NCBI GenBank assembly: GCA_027459545.1
Contig: DAIDID010000009.1
Coordinates: 1-13,216, forward strand
Length of the DNA: 13,216 bases
Reading direction: 5' to 3'
From: Candidatus Parcubacteria bacterium
GTDB taxonomy: Bacteria; Patescibacteriota; Minisyncoccia; Phycocordibacterales; Phycocordibacteraceae
Under the pieces are notes generated by a model, which saw only the letters and a program-made list of their open reading frames with translations, made no database searches and was not told the DNA's origin. Position 1 is the first letter of the stretch. The number at the start of each line of letters is the position of its first letter. The position numbers and the translations under genes are program-made. This document shows positions 1 through 7,148 of this stretch, piece by piece.

Positions 1-1069
1 TATCTGCTGGCTTAGAAAAAGCACATTCTTCCTCTGAAAGAACTGGCATATTTGACGAAAGAGACACCACATCTTGAATGCGATCAAGTGAGGCAAGTGC
101 TAGCTGAAGACTCGACCACACCGTTGCGAGTTGACGTAGGGGATTATAAAAACTATTTACATATAGAATGTAGCCTATTAAAAGACCGACACTTAATTCC
201 CCTACCGAAACCATATACAACCCATACGCAAGCACAATAAGCTGACCAAAATTTGAAGCAAGTGTATATATAGGAGTAAAGACACTCGACGCAATCCCTG
301 AAGCAATAGAAGCTTTGTAATTTGCATCATTTACTTCTTTGAATTTTTCTCTAAAGTAATCGATACGATTAAATGCAACGATGACTTTGAAATTATTTAT
401 ATGTTCCTGAATTTCGGCACTCAAGGATCCAAGGCTTTGTAAGCCTGCACGACTTTTGCGCTTTACCCATTCCGAAATCACTTGTGTAATTCCAAACACC
501 ATAAGTGCAGGCACAAGTGCTGCTATGCCAAGTCTCCAATTAAGAGCAATAAGAACTACTCCTGCGCCGAGTATGAGAAAGCCATTTCCAATAAACTGCA
601 TAAGCGCCTGAGAAAAAAATTGATTGAGTTTGTCTGTGTCGTTGTTTATGCGAGAAATCAAATCCCCTGTTTTGTTTTGATTAAAAAATGCTATTGGCAA
701 TTCTTGGAGCTTAGAAAAGAGCTTGTTTCGTAATATAAAAAGTACATTACGTCCGACCGTGCCCATTCGATTTGTTTGATAATAACCAGCAACGAGCACG
801 AGTATATATATGCCAAGGAGTAAAGCGGCATAGGTAAGCACTCCTACAAAATCATGATGAATAATGTATATATCGACAGATCGAGCGATGATGATCGGCG
901 CGAGGAGCGTACCAGCAGCGTTTATACTAACCGCAACTAGTGCGATAGAAATATTTCTTTTTTCAGAATACAAAAGCGGACCAAGGCTTTTAAAAGCTCG
1001 TATCCATATATTTTCTTCTTTTGCAGATGCTTCAGTTGGCAGCTCGTATGTAGGTGGATCGTTATACAT
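1..1069 (-). CDS. Heterodimeric ABC exporter, second subunit (partial, membrane domain only)
   Basis: The reading frame is open from an ATG at 1069 to the window edge, giving about 356 residues without a stop. The visible part is a type-I exporter membrane domain: a hydrophilic N-terminus of about 25 residues, then long hydrophobic helices joined by charged loops. One loop reads FFNQNKTGDLISRINNDTDKL, the classic first intracellular coupling region of ABCB-like exporters. The nucleotide-binding domain lies beyond the edge. The start overlaps the stop of the upstream ABC gene by 8 bp (ATG within the last codons), so the two are probably translationally coupled and form a heterodimer. By analogy with TM288, this partner should carry the catalytic Glu and switch His that the upstream subunit lacks. 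The substrate is unknown; drug or lipid export is the family's usual role. Confidence 0.9.
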   Translation of the reverse strand, partial: MYNDPPTYELPTEASAKEENIWIRAFKSLGPLLYSEKRNISIALVAVSINAAGTLLAPIIIARSVDIYIIHHDFVGVLTYAALLLGIYILVLVAGYYQTNRMGTVGRNVLFILRNKLFSKLQELPIAFFNQNKTGDLISRINNDTDKLNQFFSQALMQFIGNGFLILGAGVVLIALNWRLGIAALVPALMVFGITQVISEWVKRKSRAGLQSLGSLSAEIQEHINNFKVIVAFNRIDYFREKFKEVNDANYKASIASGIASSVFTPIYTLASNFGQLIVLAYGLYMVSVGELSVGLLIGYILYVNSFYNPLRQLATVWSSLQLALASLDRIQDVVSLSSNMPVLSEEECAFSKPAD

Positions 1070-2780
1070 AATTTTCAGTACTTTTTTGCGAATCATATAT
1101 CTGCACGTATTCTGGAGATTTTTTCATGAGCTCGGCATGTGTTCCTTTTGCGAGCGGCTCACCTTCCATGAGCAATATAATTTGCTCATATTGCTCAATA
1201 GGCGCTATTTTCTGTGTGACAGATATAAGCGTAAGTGAAGGATAGTTTTTAGTTATATTTGTTAAAATATTTCGCTCTGTGGTAGTATCGACTCGCGCAG
1301 TAAAGTCATCTAACAAAAGAATTTTAGGATTTATTGCAAGCGCGCGCGCGAGCATGATGCGTTGCTTTTGTCCTCCTGAAAGCGAAGCCCCCCGCTCAGA
1401 AACTACAGTATTGAGTCCTTGCGGAAGCGCTGCTATAAAATCATGCAATTCAGCAGTATCAATCGCCTTTTGTAAATCACCATCCTGCACATTTGTATTA
1501 AATGCGATATTTTCTCGAAGTGTGAGATTAAAAATACTACTGTCTTGAAAGACAAATCCTATTTGCTCATGTAGACGCTGCTTGCTATACGCTGAAATTG
1601 GATGAGTGTCGTATAGTATAGTTCCCGAAGAAGGATGTAGTAGTCCTGTTAAAAGGTACAGCAGCTGCGTTTTTCCAGCAGCAGTCGGACCGATAATCGC
1701 ATTTTTAGTTCCTGGCTGAATTGTGAACGATATATCTTTGAGTACACTTCGCTCACCGTACGTTATAGAAACAGCCTGCACTTCTAGTGCGCCAGTAAGA
1801 TCATTTGTACGTGTTCCTTTATCTTTTGGATCTTCAGAAGTAAGCATTTCAATAATGCGCGCGTATGATGCGCTTGCTTGTGCTATTACATTACTCATAA
1901 ATCCTATGACCAGTATCGGGAAAATCAGTATGAGGAGATAGGTATTAAAAGCAGTAAAATTACCAAGCGTCATTGAACCATGTATTACGAAAAAACCGCC
2001 GAGTGAGAGAATTATAAGTGTGGCAAAATTAGAAAGAAAAGTAATAATAGGAATGAGGAGTGAGAAATAACCGATAATTTGTAAACCGATCTTTCTCGAA
2101 GCTTCAGCAGCTGCTGAGAATTTTTTTTCTTCAGTTTTTTGAGAAAAAAGTAGTCTAATGAGCGCAGCGCCAAAAATACTTTCACTTATTACTGAGTTTA
2201 GCCAGTCAATTATTTCTTGTGATTTTCTAAATAATGCTCGAACTCGTCCAAGTATTATATAAAATGCTCCAGCGAGTATTGGAATGACTGTTAGTACGAC
2301 AAGGGCTAATTTCCAATCTATTCGTAAAAGCAGTATGGATGCACCAAAGATAAGAAAAATTGAAGAAATGATAGATGCTATTGCTTGTGATACAAATGTT
2401 TTTACTGCATCGGCATCAGAAGTGAGATTGGTGAGTAGTGTGGCTGGCGTAACGCGCTCAATCGTTGCGTAGTCTTGAATGCTTATTTTTTCAGCAAGGG
2501 TAGTACGAAGATTGCGTGCAACTCGCTCTGCTGAAATAGTTTGGATAACAGCTTGTAAAAAAGTAAACAAGAAAATGCCAAACGAAAGTAGTACGAACTC
2601 CAAAATAATGGTGCTTTCAACCAACGTACCTTTTATGTACGCATCTATTGCATGCGAGGTAATTTCTGGAACTATAAGCGTCAGAGCATTAGCAAAAAGT
2701 GTAACTATCGTGAGCACTACTACCCATCCCCAGTACGGAATAAGCAAGGAAATCAAATTTGCAGTATTTTTTTTAGGCAT
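1062..2780 (-). CDS. Heterodimeric ABC exporter, degenerate-site subunit (TM287/LmrC-like)
   Basis: This is a 572-residue half transporter with a membrane domain at about 1-315 (six helices) and an ATPase domain at about 330-560. The Walker A is GPTAAGKT (364-371), the Q-loop Gln is 412, and the signature LSGGQ is at 467-471. Walker B reads ILLLDD, so Asp492 replaces the catalytic Glu. The switch-loop residue is Gln523 (VTQKI) instead of His. This pair of substitutions is known from the TM287, LmrC and BmrC class, where one of two ATP sites is nearly inactive and the pump works as a heterodimer with a catalytically normal partner. Here that partner is the overlapping downstream gene. The gene begins 29 bp after the MFS gene and is the fifth of the marR operon. 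Export of hydrophobic compounds is likely, but the substrate cannot be read from the sequence. Confidence 0.93.
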   Translation of the reverse strand: MPKKNTANLISLLIPYWGWVVVLTIVTLFANALTLIVPEITSHAIDAYIKGTLVESTIILEFVLLSFGIFLFTFLQAVIQTISAERVARNLRTTLAEKISIQDYATIERVTPATLLTNLTSDADAVKTFVSQAIASIISSIFLIFGASILLLRIDWKLALVVLTVIPILAGAFYIILGRVRALFRKSQEIIDWLNSVISESIFGAALIRLLFSQKTEEKKFSAAAEASRKIGLQIIGYFSLLIPIITFLSNFATLIILSLGGFFVIHGSMTLGNFTAFNTYLLILIFPILVIGFMSNVIAQASASYARIIEMLTSEDPKDKGTRTNDLTGALEVQAVSITYGERSVLKDISFTIQPGTKNAIIGPTAAGKTQLLYLLTGLLHPSSGTILYDTHPISAYSKQRLHEQIGFVFQDSSIFNLTLRENIAFNTNVQDGDLQKAIDTAELHDFIAALPQGLNTVVSERGASLSGGQKQRIMLARALAINPKILLLDDFTARVDTTTERNILTNITKNYPSLTLISVTQKIAPIEQYEQIILLMEGEPLAKGTHAELMKKSPEYVQIYDSQKSTENYV

Positions 2781-2809
2781 GCGTATGTGTACGGATATAC
2801 TCTAAGTAA

Positions 2810-4330
2810 TTACTCAGCCATCATAGCTTGTTGGTCAACCTCCCTATCTGGAACGACTATTAAAAATGCAAAAAGAGCACCGACTAAAAGAATCCCAGCA
2901 GCTATTTCATAGATAAGTGCGTATGCATCAACTTCGGCTTTTAGAATAATTAGACCTGTAAATGTAGCTACTGCCGTTGCTGTGTGCACATACAAATGAC
3001 TCAATGAGTCTATTTGTAAGACATTTTTAACTTCAGCCCAATTAAGTAAACTTCCAAAAAGTGCAATACCAAATGCTCCAGAGATATTTCGCACCAGAGC
3101 AAGAACTGATGACGCAACTCCGATTTCTGATGCGGGTACTGCCTGCGCAACAGCATTTGTGCGCTGCGACATACCAAACCCAAGTCCCGCAGCCATAATC
3201 ATAAGTGGAATCATGATATCGATAGCGGTCGAGCGAACATCAAGAAATGAAAAAAGGTACAGTCCGAAAGCTGCGACAAGTGTCGAAGTTCCGATAACGA
3301 TTCCGGGCTTTACTCTACCCACAAGCGCCGCGCCGAACGGCGCGGCGAACATCAACCCAATCGCCATCGGTATAAAAAGATATCCCGTTTGAGTTGCGCT
3401 ATACCCAAGAAACTGCTGTGCAAAAATCGGCACAAGGAAAATACTTCCCATAAGACCCATAAAAACTATAAAGTTATTTATGAGCGTATTTACAAAAATA
3501 ATATTTTTGAAAAATTTTAAATCCACAATTGGCTCTGGGTGCCTTTGCTCTATAGCTACGAAAATACATCCGGCGATAAGCGTAACTGCATACGTAATTA
3601 AACTGTACTCTGAAAGCCAGCCCCAACTCGTACCTTGATCAAGCACGAGCACCAGTGCTGCAAGAGAAATCGCAAGAAATCCCGCTCCAAACCAGTCAAA
3701 TTTCACTATCCGATCAGGAAGTTTTGATTCAGTAATAAACGTAAGTGCCATAAAAGTTCCTATAACTCCGACAGGAAGGTTTATAAGAAAAACAGAGCGC
3801 CAACCAAAAGAATCAATTAGCGGACCACCTATAAGCGGACCAAAAACTGCTGCTGCTCCAAAGACACTCGACCATATACCGAGTGCTTGTGCACGATCCT
3901 TTTGATTTGCAAAGGTTGCAGTAAGAATCGCCATTGCCGTGGGATAATCAGCAGAGCCCGACACAGCTTGAATAACTCGAAACACAATAAGTGACGGCAG
4001 ATTCCAAGCAAGCGCAGCTAGCACCGAGCCAATAATAAACCCTACAAAACCTATCAAGTATACTTTTTTACGTCCTATTGTATCGCCGAGCTTGCCCCAT
4101 ATAGGCACAAAGACTGCATTCGCAAGAATGTATGCCGTACCAATCCACCCAGCATCAGTCACTGTAATATGAAAGTCTGTGATGATATTTGGAAGAGCTA
4201 AATTTACAATTGTTTGATCAAGACGTCCGAGAAATGTACCAATTATAACCGTCAGCAAAATCAGCCACTTAAGGCTTCCATTTTCTGACGTTGCCTTTAC
4301 CTGTGTAGATGTGAGAGCTGCGGTTGCCAC
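2810..4330 (-). CDS. MFS drug:H+ antiporter, DHA2 family, 14 TM (EmrB/QacA-like)
   Basis: This is a 506-residue protein with the hydrophobic pattern of a 14-helix DHA2 transporter. Motif D1 is LDQTIVNLALPNI (38-50, in TM1). Motif A is GKLGDTIGRKKV (79-90), between TM2 and TM3. Arg118 is the motif B arginine of TM4. Motif C is a GPLIGGP element (164-170) in TM5, the antiporter signature, followed by GWRSVFLINLPVGV. The start is a GTG, six bases after the stop of the hairpinless adaptor, and no Shine-Dalgarno motif precedes it. The adaptor-MFS order matches the EmrAB plan, so the two are probably partners exporting drugs or other hydrophobic compounds with proton exchange. A very GC-rich perfect hairpin (3326-3347) lies inside the gene. 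The specificity is unknown. Confidence 0.93.
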   Translation of the reverse strand: MATAALTSTQVKATSENGSLKWLILLTVIIGTFLGRLDQTIVNLALPNIITDFHITVTDAGWIGTAYILANAVFVPIWGKLGDTIGRKKVYLIGFVGFIIGSVLAALAWNLPSLIVFRVIQAVSGSADYPTAMAILTATFANQKDRAQALGIWSSVFGAAAVFGPLIGGPLIDSFGWRSVFLINLPVGVIGTFMALTFITESKLPDRIVKFDWFGAGFLAISLAALVLVLDQGTSWGWLSEYSLITYAVTLIAGCIFVAIEQRHPEPIVDLKFFKNIIFVNTLINNFIVFMGLMGSIFLVPIFAQQFLGYSATQTGYLFIPMAIGLMFAAPFGAALVGRVKPGIVIGTSTLVAAFGLYLFSFLDVRSTAIDIMIPLMIMAAGLGFGMSQRTNAVAQAVPASEIGVASSVLALVRNISGAFGIALFGSLLNWAEVKNVLQIDSLSHLYVHTATAVATFTGLIILKAEVDAYALIYEIAAGILLVGALFAFLIVVPDREVDQQAMMAE

Positions 4331-4336
4331 ATTATT

Positions 4337-5005
4337 TTATTTTTTAAAGACCCAAATCTTCGCACTCATGCCATTTCGAAGCTCTGGATATTTTGCTAAG
4401 TCATACGCAACTGAAACATTGAATTTTTGCTCTTGGCGTTGATCAGACACTTGAAAAACGACATCGGAATTTACATCCGTAGGACTTACTTCGCTTACCA
4501 CTCCATAAAAAGTTTTTCCAGGATACGCATCGACGGTAAACTTGGCACTGTCTCCTACAGCGACATTATTTAATCCTTTATCTTCTTCGAGTTGACCTAC
4601 TACGCGAAGTTGTGTTGGATCAATTGTCGTAACAACTGCTGTGCCAGGAGTTATTTGAGTACCAATGTTTGTATTTGTTGAAATAACGAGCCCGCCTGCA
4701 GTAGCAGTTACCAGCTGTGTACCAACCTCTGCTACTACAGTATTTGGAGAAATCACATCTCCAACTGACACATATACCTGCATAAGCGTACCTGCCGCCG
4801 TTGGCGAAAGTACAGTCATCGGAGCCTCTACGCTTGAATTTTCTATGTATACCATTTGATTAGATACCAAAAGATACGCCGCTGCACCAATACCACCCGC
4901 TACAACAAGCACAAGCGCTGCTGCAACCATAAGTGGTATACGGCTTTTAGTTCCCTCTGGTTGTATGTGTGTCTGCTCTTGTGTGTGTGTTTCGTGTTGT
5001 GCCAT
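4337..5005 (-). CDS. Short EmrA/HlyD-like membrane fusion protein without coiled-coil hairpin
   Basis: This 222-residue protein has a cytoplasmic N-terminus rich in His, Gln and Thr (1-22) and a single membrane helix at about 23-47. A biotinyl-lipoyl-like domain follows (about 60-128) in which the two halves run directly together, with turns at GTLMQVYVSVGDVI and GGLVISTNTNIGTQITPG. A beta-barrel domain occupies about 130-220 and ends in NGMSAKIWVF, the usual HlyD-family closing strand. EmrA has about 390 residues and an alpha-helical hairpin inserted in the lipoyl domain; here that hairpin is absent. The gene lies six bases upstream of the MFS gene, which makes it the probable EmrA-type partner of that pump. 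It follows the long adaptor after 23 bp. With no hairpin it could not bridge to an outer-membrane channel, which would fit a cell with one membrane. Confidence 0.85.
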   Translation of the reverse strand: MAQHETHTQEQTHIQPEGTKSRIPLMVAAALVLVVAGGIGAAAYLLVSNQMVYIENSSVEAPMTVLSPTAAGTLMQVYVSVGDVISPNTVVAEVGTQLVTATAGGLVISTNTNIGTQITPGTAVVTTIDPTQLRVVGQLEEDKGLNNVAVGDSAKFTVDAYPGKTFYGVVSEVSPTDVNSDVVFQVSDQRQEQKFNVSVAYDLAKYPELRNGMSAKIWVFKK

Positions 5006-5028
5006 AAGCGAAATGGTAGTTTAGGATA

Positions 5029-6582
5029 TTACTGTGACTGCGAACCCACCAGCGAGATTACATCCCCTGCAGATACTCCTGAAAGTATTTCAACTGTACT
5101 CGTGCTGGTAAGCCCAAGCAGCACAGGTATTTGCACTAATCCCTGTGAGGTTTTTTTCAATACAAATTCTGAAGTGCCATTAGTTATAACTGCCGAAGCA
5201 GGAATTACAAGAACATTTGCTGCACTTCCTGATTGAATTGCAGCGCGTGCGTGCATGCCGTTTGCTATTTCTGGATCAGGAGCATTAAAAACAAGTGTCA
5301 CTTTATATCCTTGAGAAGTTCCATCTGAAGGATTCGAATCTACAGAAGGAGATGTCTCTATTGTACTAACCGTTGCTGGAAAGATTTTATTTGTTCCAAA
5401 AGCATCGAGAGTTACATTTGCAGCGTCTCCGATTTTTAGTTTAGGTATGTCATTTTCTGCTACATATACAGTTACTTCAAACGTGCCATTTGGAATAAGT
5501 GCAATAACTGGTGCATTCGGCGTAGCAGCATCACCAGGTTTTACTGAAACGCTTGCTACTCGTCCTGAAAAAGGTGCAATGATTTCATTTTGTGCTATCT
5601 GCGCTTCAATTCCTGCAACAACTGCTTTTTGTGCTTCGATATCTTGCGGTGTTGCTCCAGCCGTTGTTTGATTTAGTGCATCCTGCGCTGACTGTACTGC
5701 TAGTTGCTCAGAAGTAATTTGCTGGTGAGAATTAGTAAGAGAAGTAATAAGACCATTTATAATCGCAAGTGCAGCATTTGCAGATGCAATGCCTGTTGTT
5801 TGTTCACCTGTGTATGCGCCGCTTGTATTTTCACTTTCAATTGCAAACACTAAGTTTGTAAGGAAATTTCTTATCGTATGCAAGTGCCCTATACTCTGCT
5901 GCGTAAGAGAATCAAATTGTGCAGGAGAAGAGCTTGAAGCTTCAGCAAGTTCGCTTTGCCATTCAGAAAATTCTGTGTTTAGTTCCGCTCGCTCAGCATC
6001 AACTTCTACACGTGCTGAGGAGTTACCGTCACTTGAAATAAGTGCGGGTTGCGCGGGCACTGAAAAACTAAAAAGAGGATCTGTGTTTGTGTAAATTGCA
6101 GATTCTGCGCTGGTTTGAATACTCACAAGCGTTTGAGGGTAATTTGCATAGGTGTTTTGAAGTGTTTGTTCAGCACTAGTAACTTCAGTCTGCTGACCTG
6201 CGACATCAACGCTTCGTGGCGGCGCTTCGAGCTTATCAAGTTTTGCTTGCGCAGCTTCAAGACTTGCAGATAAAACTTTAGTATCAAGTGCAGCTAAAAG
6301 CGTGCCCGCCGATACTTGTTGGCCTGCCACTACATTTACAGTGGTTACTTGCCCTGCTTGCTGAAACGAAAGTGACGGATTTTGTATCGGAGAAACAGTA
6401 CCGTTTGCAGTTACTTCCTGAGTAATAGTCCCCACTTGTACCGTGGTGTACGTGACTTTTGGTGGCTGCATCTCAATTAAATAGTACGCGAGACTACCTG
6501 CGGCTGTTACCCCAACAAATGCAAGCGCCGCTCGTACTGCGGTATTTTTAAGTAATTCTGTAATAGATGGAAAGGTGGACAT
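5029..6582 (-). CDS. RND/MacA-type efflux adaptor (membrane fusion protein), long form
   Basis: This 517-residue adaptor has a membrane anchor at about 15-36. The first lipoyl half is at about 52-100 (VTANGTVSPIQNPSLSF, then GQVTTVNVVAGQQVSAG). A long helical region rich in Ala, Gln and Glu spans 101-330. The second lipoyl half starts near 332 (IIAPFSGRVASVSVKPGD). A beta-barrel runs to about 450, and a membrane-proximal domain follows (VLVIPASAVI to the end). MacA and AcrA have about 370-400 residues, so the helical part is enlarged; about 140-290 does not look like a plain two-helix hairpin. It follows marR after 13 bp. No RND pump, MacB or TolC-like channel is visible, so its partner may be the MFS pump, the ABC pair, or a gene outside the window. 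The family assignment is firm; the partner is not. Confidence 0.9.
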   Translation of the reverse strand: MSTFPSITELLKNTAVRAALAFVGVTAAGSLAYYLIEMQPPKVTYTTVQVGTITQEVTANGTVSPIQNPSLSFQQAGQVTTVNVVAGQQVSAGTLLAALDTKVLSASLEAAQAKLDKLEAPPRSVDVAGQQTEVTSAEQTLQNTYANYPQTLVSIQTSAESAIYTNTDPLFSFSVPAQPALISSDGNSSARVEVDAERAELNTEFSEWQSELAEASSSSPAQFDSLTQQSIGHLHTIRNFLTNLVFAIESENTSGAYTGEQTTGIASANAALAIINGLITSLTNSHQQITSEQLAVQSAQDALNQTTAGATPQDIEAQKAVVAGIEAQIAQNEIIAPFSGRVASVSVKPGDAATPNAPVIALIPNGTFEVTVYVAENDIPKLKIGDAANVTLDAFGTNKIFPATVSTIETSPSVDSNPSDGTSQGYKVTLVFNAPDPEIANGMHARAAIQSGSAANVLVIPASAVITNGTSEFVLKKTSQGLVQIPVLLGLTSTSTVEILSGVSAGDVISLVGSQSQ

Positions 6583-6595
6583 AGGGCAAAAAATA

Positions 6596-7075
6596 TCAGA
6601 CTGGCGAGCGAATAATAACAGAAAGTATGCGTGTTAGTTCTTGTATTTCTTTTTTTGAAAGATGAGAAATAATTTTGGAAAACGCCTTACTTTTAAGCTG
6701 CATATTCTTTTCTAAAATACTCTTACCTTTTTTCGAAAGACGAAGACGTATAACACGGCGATCTTCTCCGTCTGCTACTCTTTCTAGAATTCCTTCTTCT
6801 ACTAAAGCAGTTACGTGTACTGTTACTGAAGGAGGAGTAATTTTCAAATACTCAGCGATTTCGCGCATTGAAGGTGTGCCATGCTCATCTATAAAGCGAA
6901 GAGTTTCACTTTGCAGATATGAGCACATATCTCCTCCAGAGTTTGCCATTTCATTTTTAATTAGCCTTCCCATCTCAAGCATGAGAGGTAGCAATTTTTC
7001 AATATCGCTACGCGTAGCAGCACCTACCACTTTGGTAGGTGCTGACTGTAGTCGCGGTGCCATGAGAGAATTCAT
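6596..7075 (-). CDS. MarR-family transcriptional repressor
   Basis: This 159-residue winged-helix protein has a dimerisation helix at about 23-45 (SDIEKLLPLMLEMGRLIK). The DNA-binding domain is at about 55-118: SMREIAEYLKITPPSVTVHVTALVEEG gives helix-turn-helix plus recognition helix, and DGEDRRVIRLRLSKKGK is the wing with the conserved Asp-Arg-Arg. A C-terminal dimer helix follows. The first 20 residues form an extra tail without family similarity that I can see. An in-frame ATG at codon 5 is an alternative start, and neither start has a Shine-Dalgarno motif. A single cysteine, Cys51, could make it redox-sensitive, but this is speculation. It is the first gene of the efflux operon, and a 31-bp palindrome lies between its promoter and start, so autorepression of the operon, relieved by a pumped compound, is the expected mode. 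The stop is TGA. Confidence 0.93.
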   Translation of the reverse strand: MNSLMAPRLQSAPTKVVGAATRSDIEKLLPLMLEMGRLIKNEMANSGGDMCSYLQSETLRFIDEHGTPSMREIAEYLKITPPSVTVHVTALVEEGILERVADGEDRRVIRLRLSKKGKSILEKNMQLKSKAFSKIISHLSKKEIQELTRILSVIIRSPV

Positions 7076-7077
7076 AG

Positions 7078-7108
7078 TAGTTATACTAACTAATAGTTAG
7101 TATAACTA
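7078..7108. promoter_or_regulatory. Probable MarR operator (31-bp perfect palindrome)
   Basis: The arms are TAGTTATACTAACT and AGTTAGTATAACTA with a 3-base centre (AAT), perfectly complementary over 14 bp. It starts two bases upstream of the marR ATG and directly abuts the -10 box, so it covers the predicted transcription start. Size, symmetry and place fit a MarR dimer site. Binding by this MarR is inferred. Confidence 0.8.
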
Positions 7109-7137
7109 AGTATATACGAATAGCGCTATTTCTGCAA
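7109..7137 (-). promoter_or_regulatory. Promoter of the marR-efflux operon
   Basis: On the minus strand the -35 box is TTGCAG (7132-7137) and the -10 box is TATACT (7109-7114), with an ideal 17-base spacer. The start of transcription is expected near 7102, inside the palindrome, leaving a leader of about 27 nt without a Shine-Dalgarno motif. The spacer contains a second short palindrome, AATAGCGCTATT (7119-7130), which could be another protein site or chance. The promoter lies between the dsbA-like stop and marR, so the operon can be regulated apart from the upstream genes. Confidence 0.75.
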
Positions 7138-7148
7138 CTTACGTATGG

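Noticed and set aside
482..733. Plus-strand open frame of 83 codons
   Set aside because: It lies antisense inside the strongly coding ABC membrane domain, has no family-like features and no start signal. The same holds for the other plus-strand frames within genes.
922..931. TTATACTAAC, identical to a 10-base part of the marR operator arm, inside the second ABC gene
   Set aside because: Only a half site in coding sequence, with no symmetric partner; a chance match is plausible in AT-rich DNA.
864..1238. Plus-strand open frame of 124 codons across the ABC-ABC junction
   Set aside because: Its length comes from mirror codon bias of two real overlapping genes; the protein has no domain and odd composition.
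1338..1352. Alternating GC run near AAGCGCGCGCGCG in the first ABC gene
   Set aside because: It encodes the conserved Leu-Ala-Arg-Ala-Leu-Ala after the signature motif, so codon choice explains it well enough.
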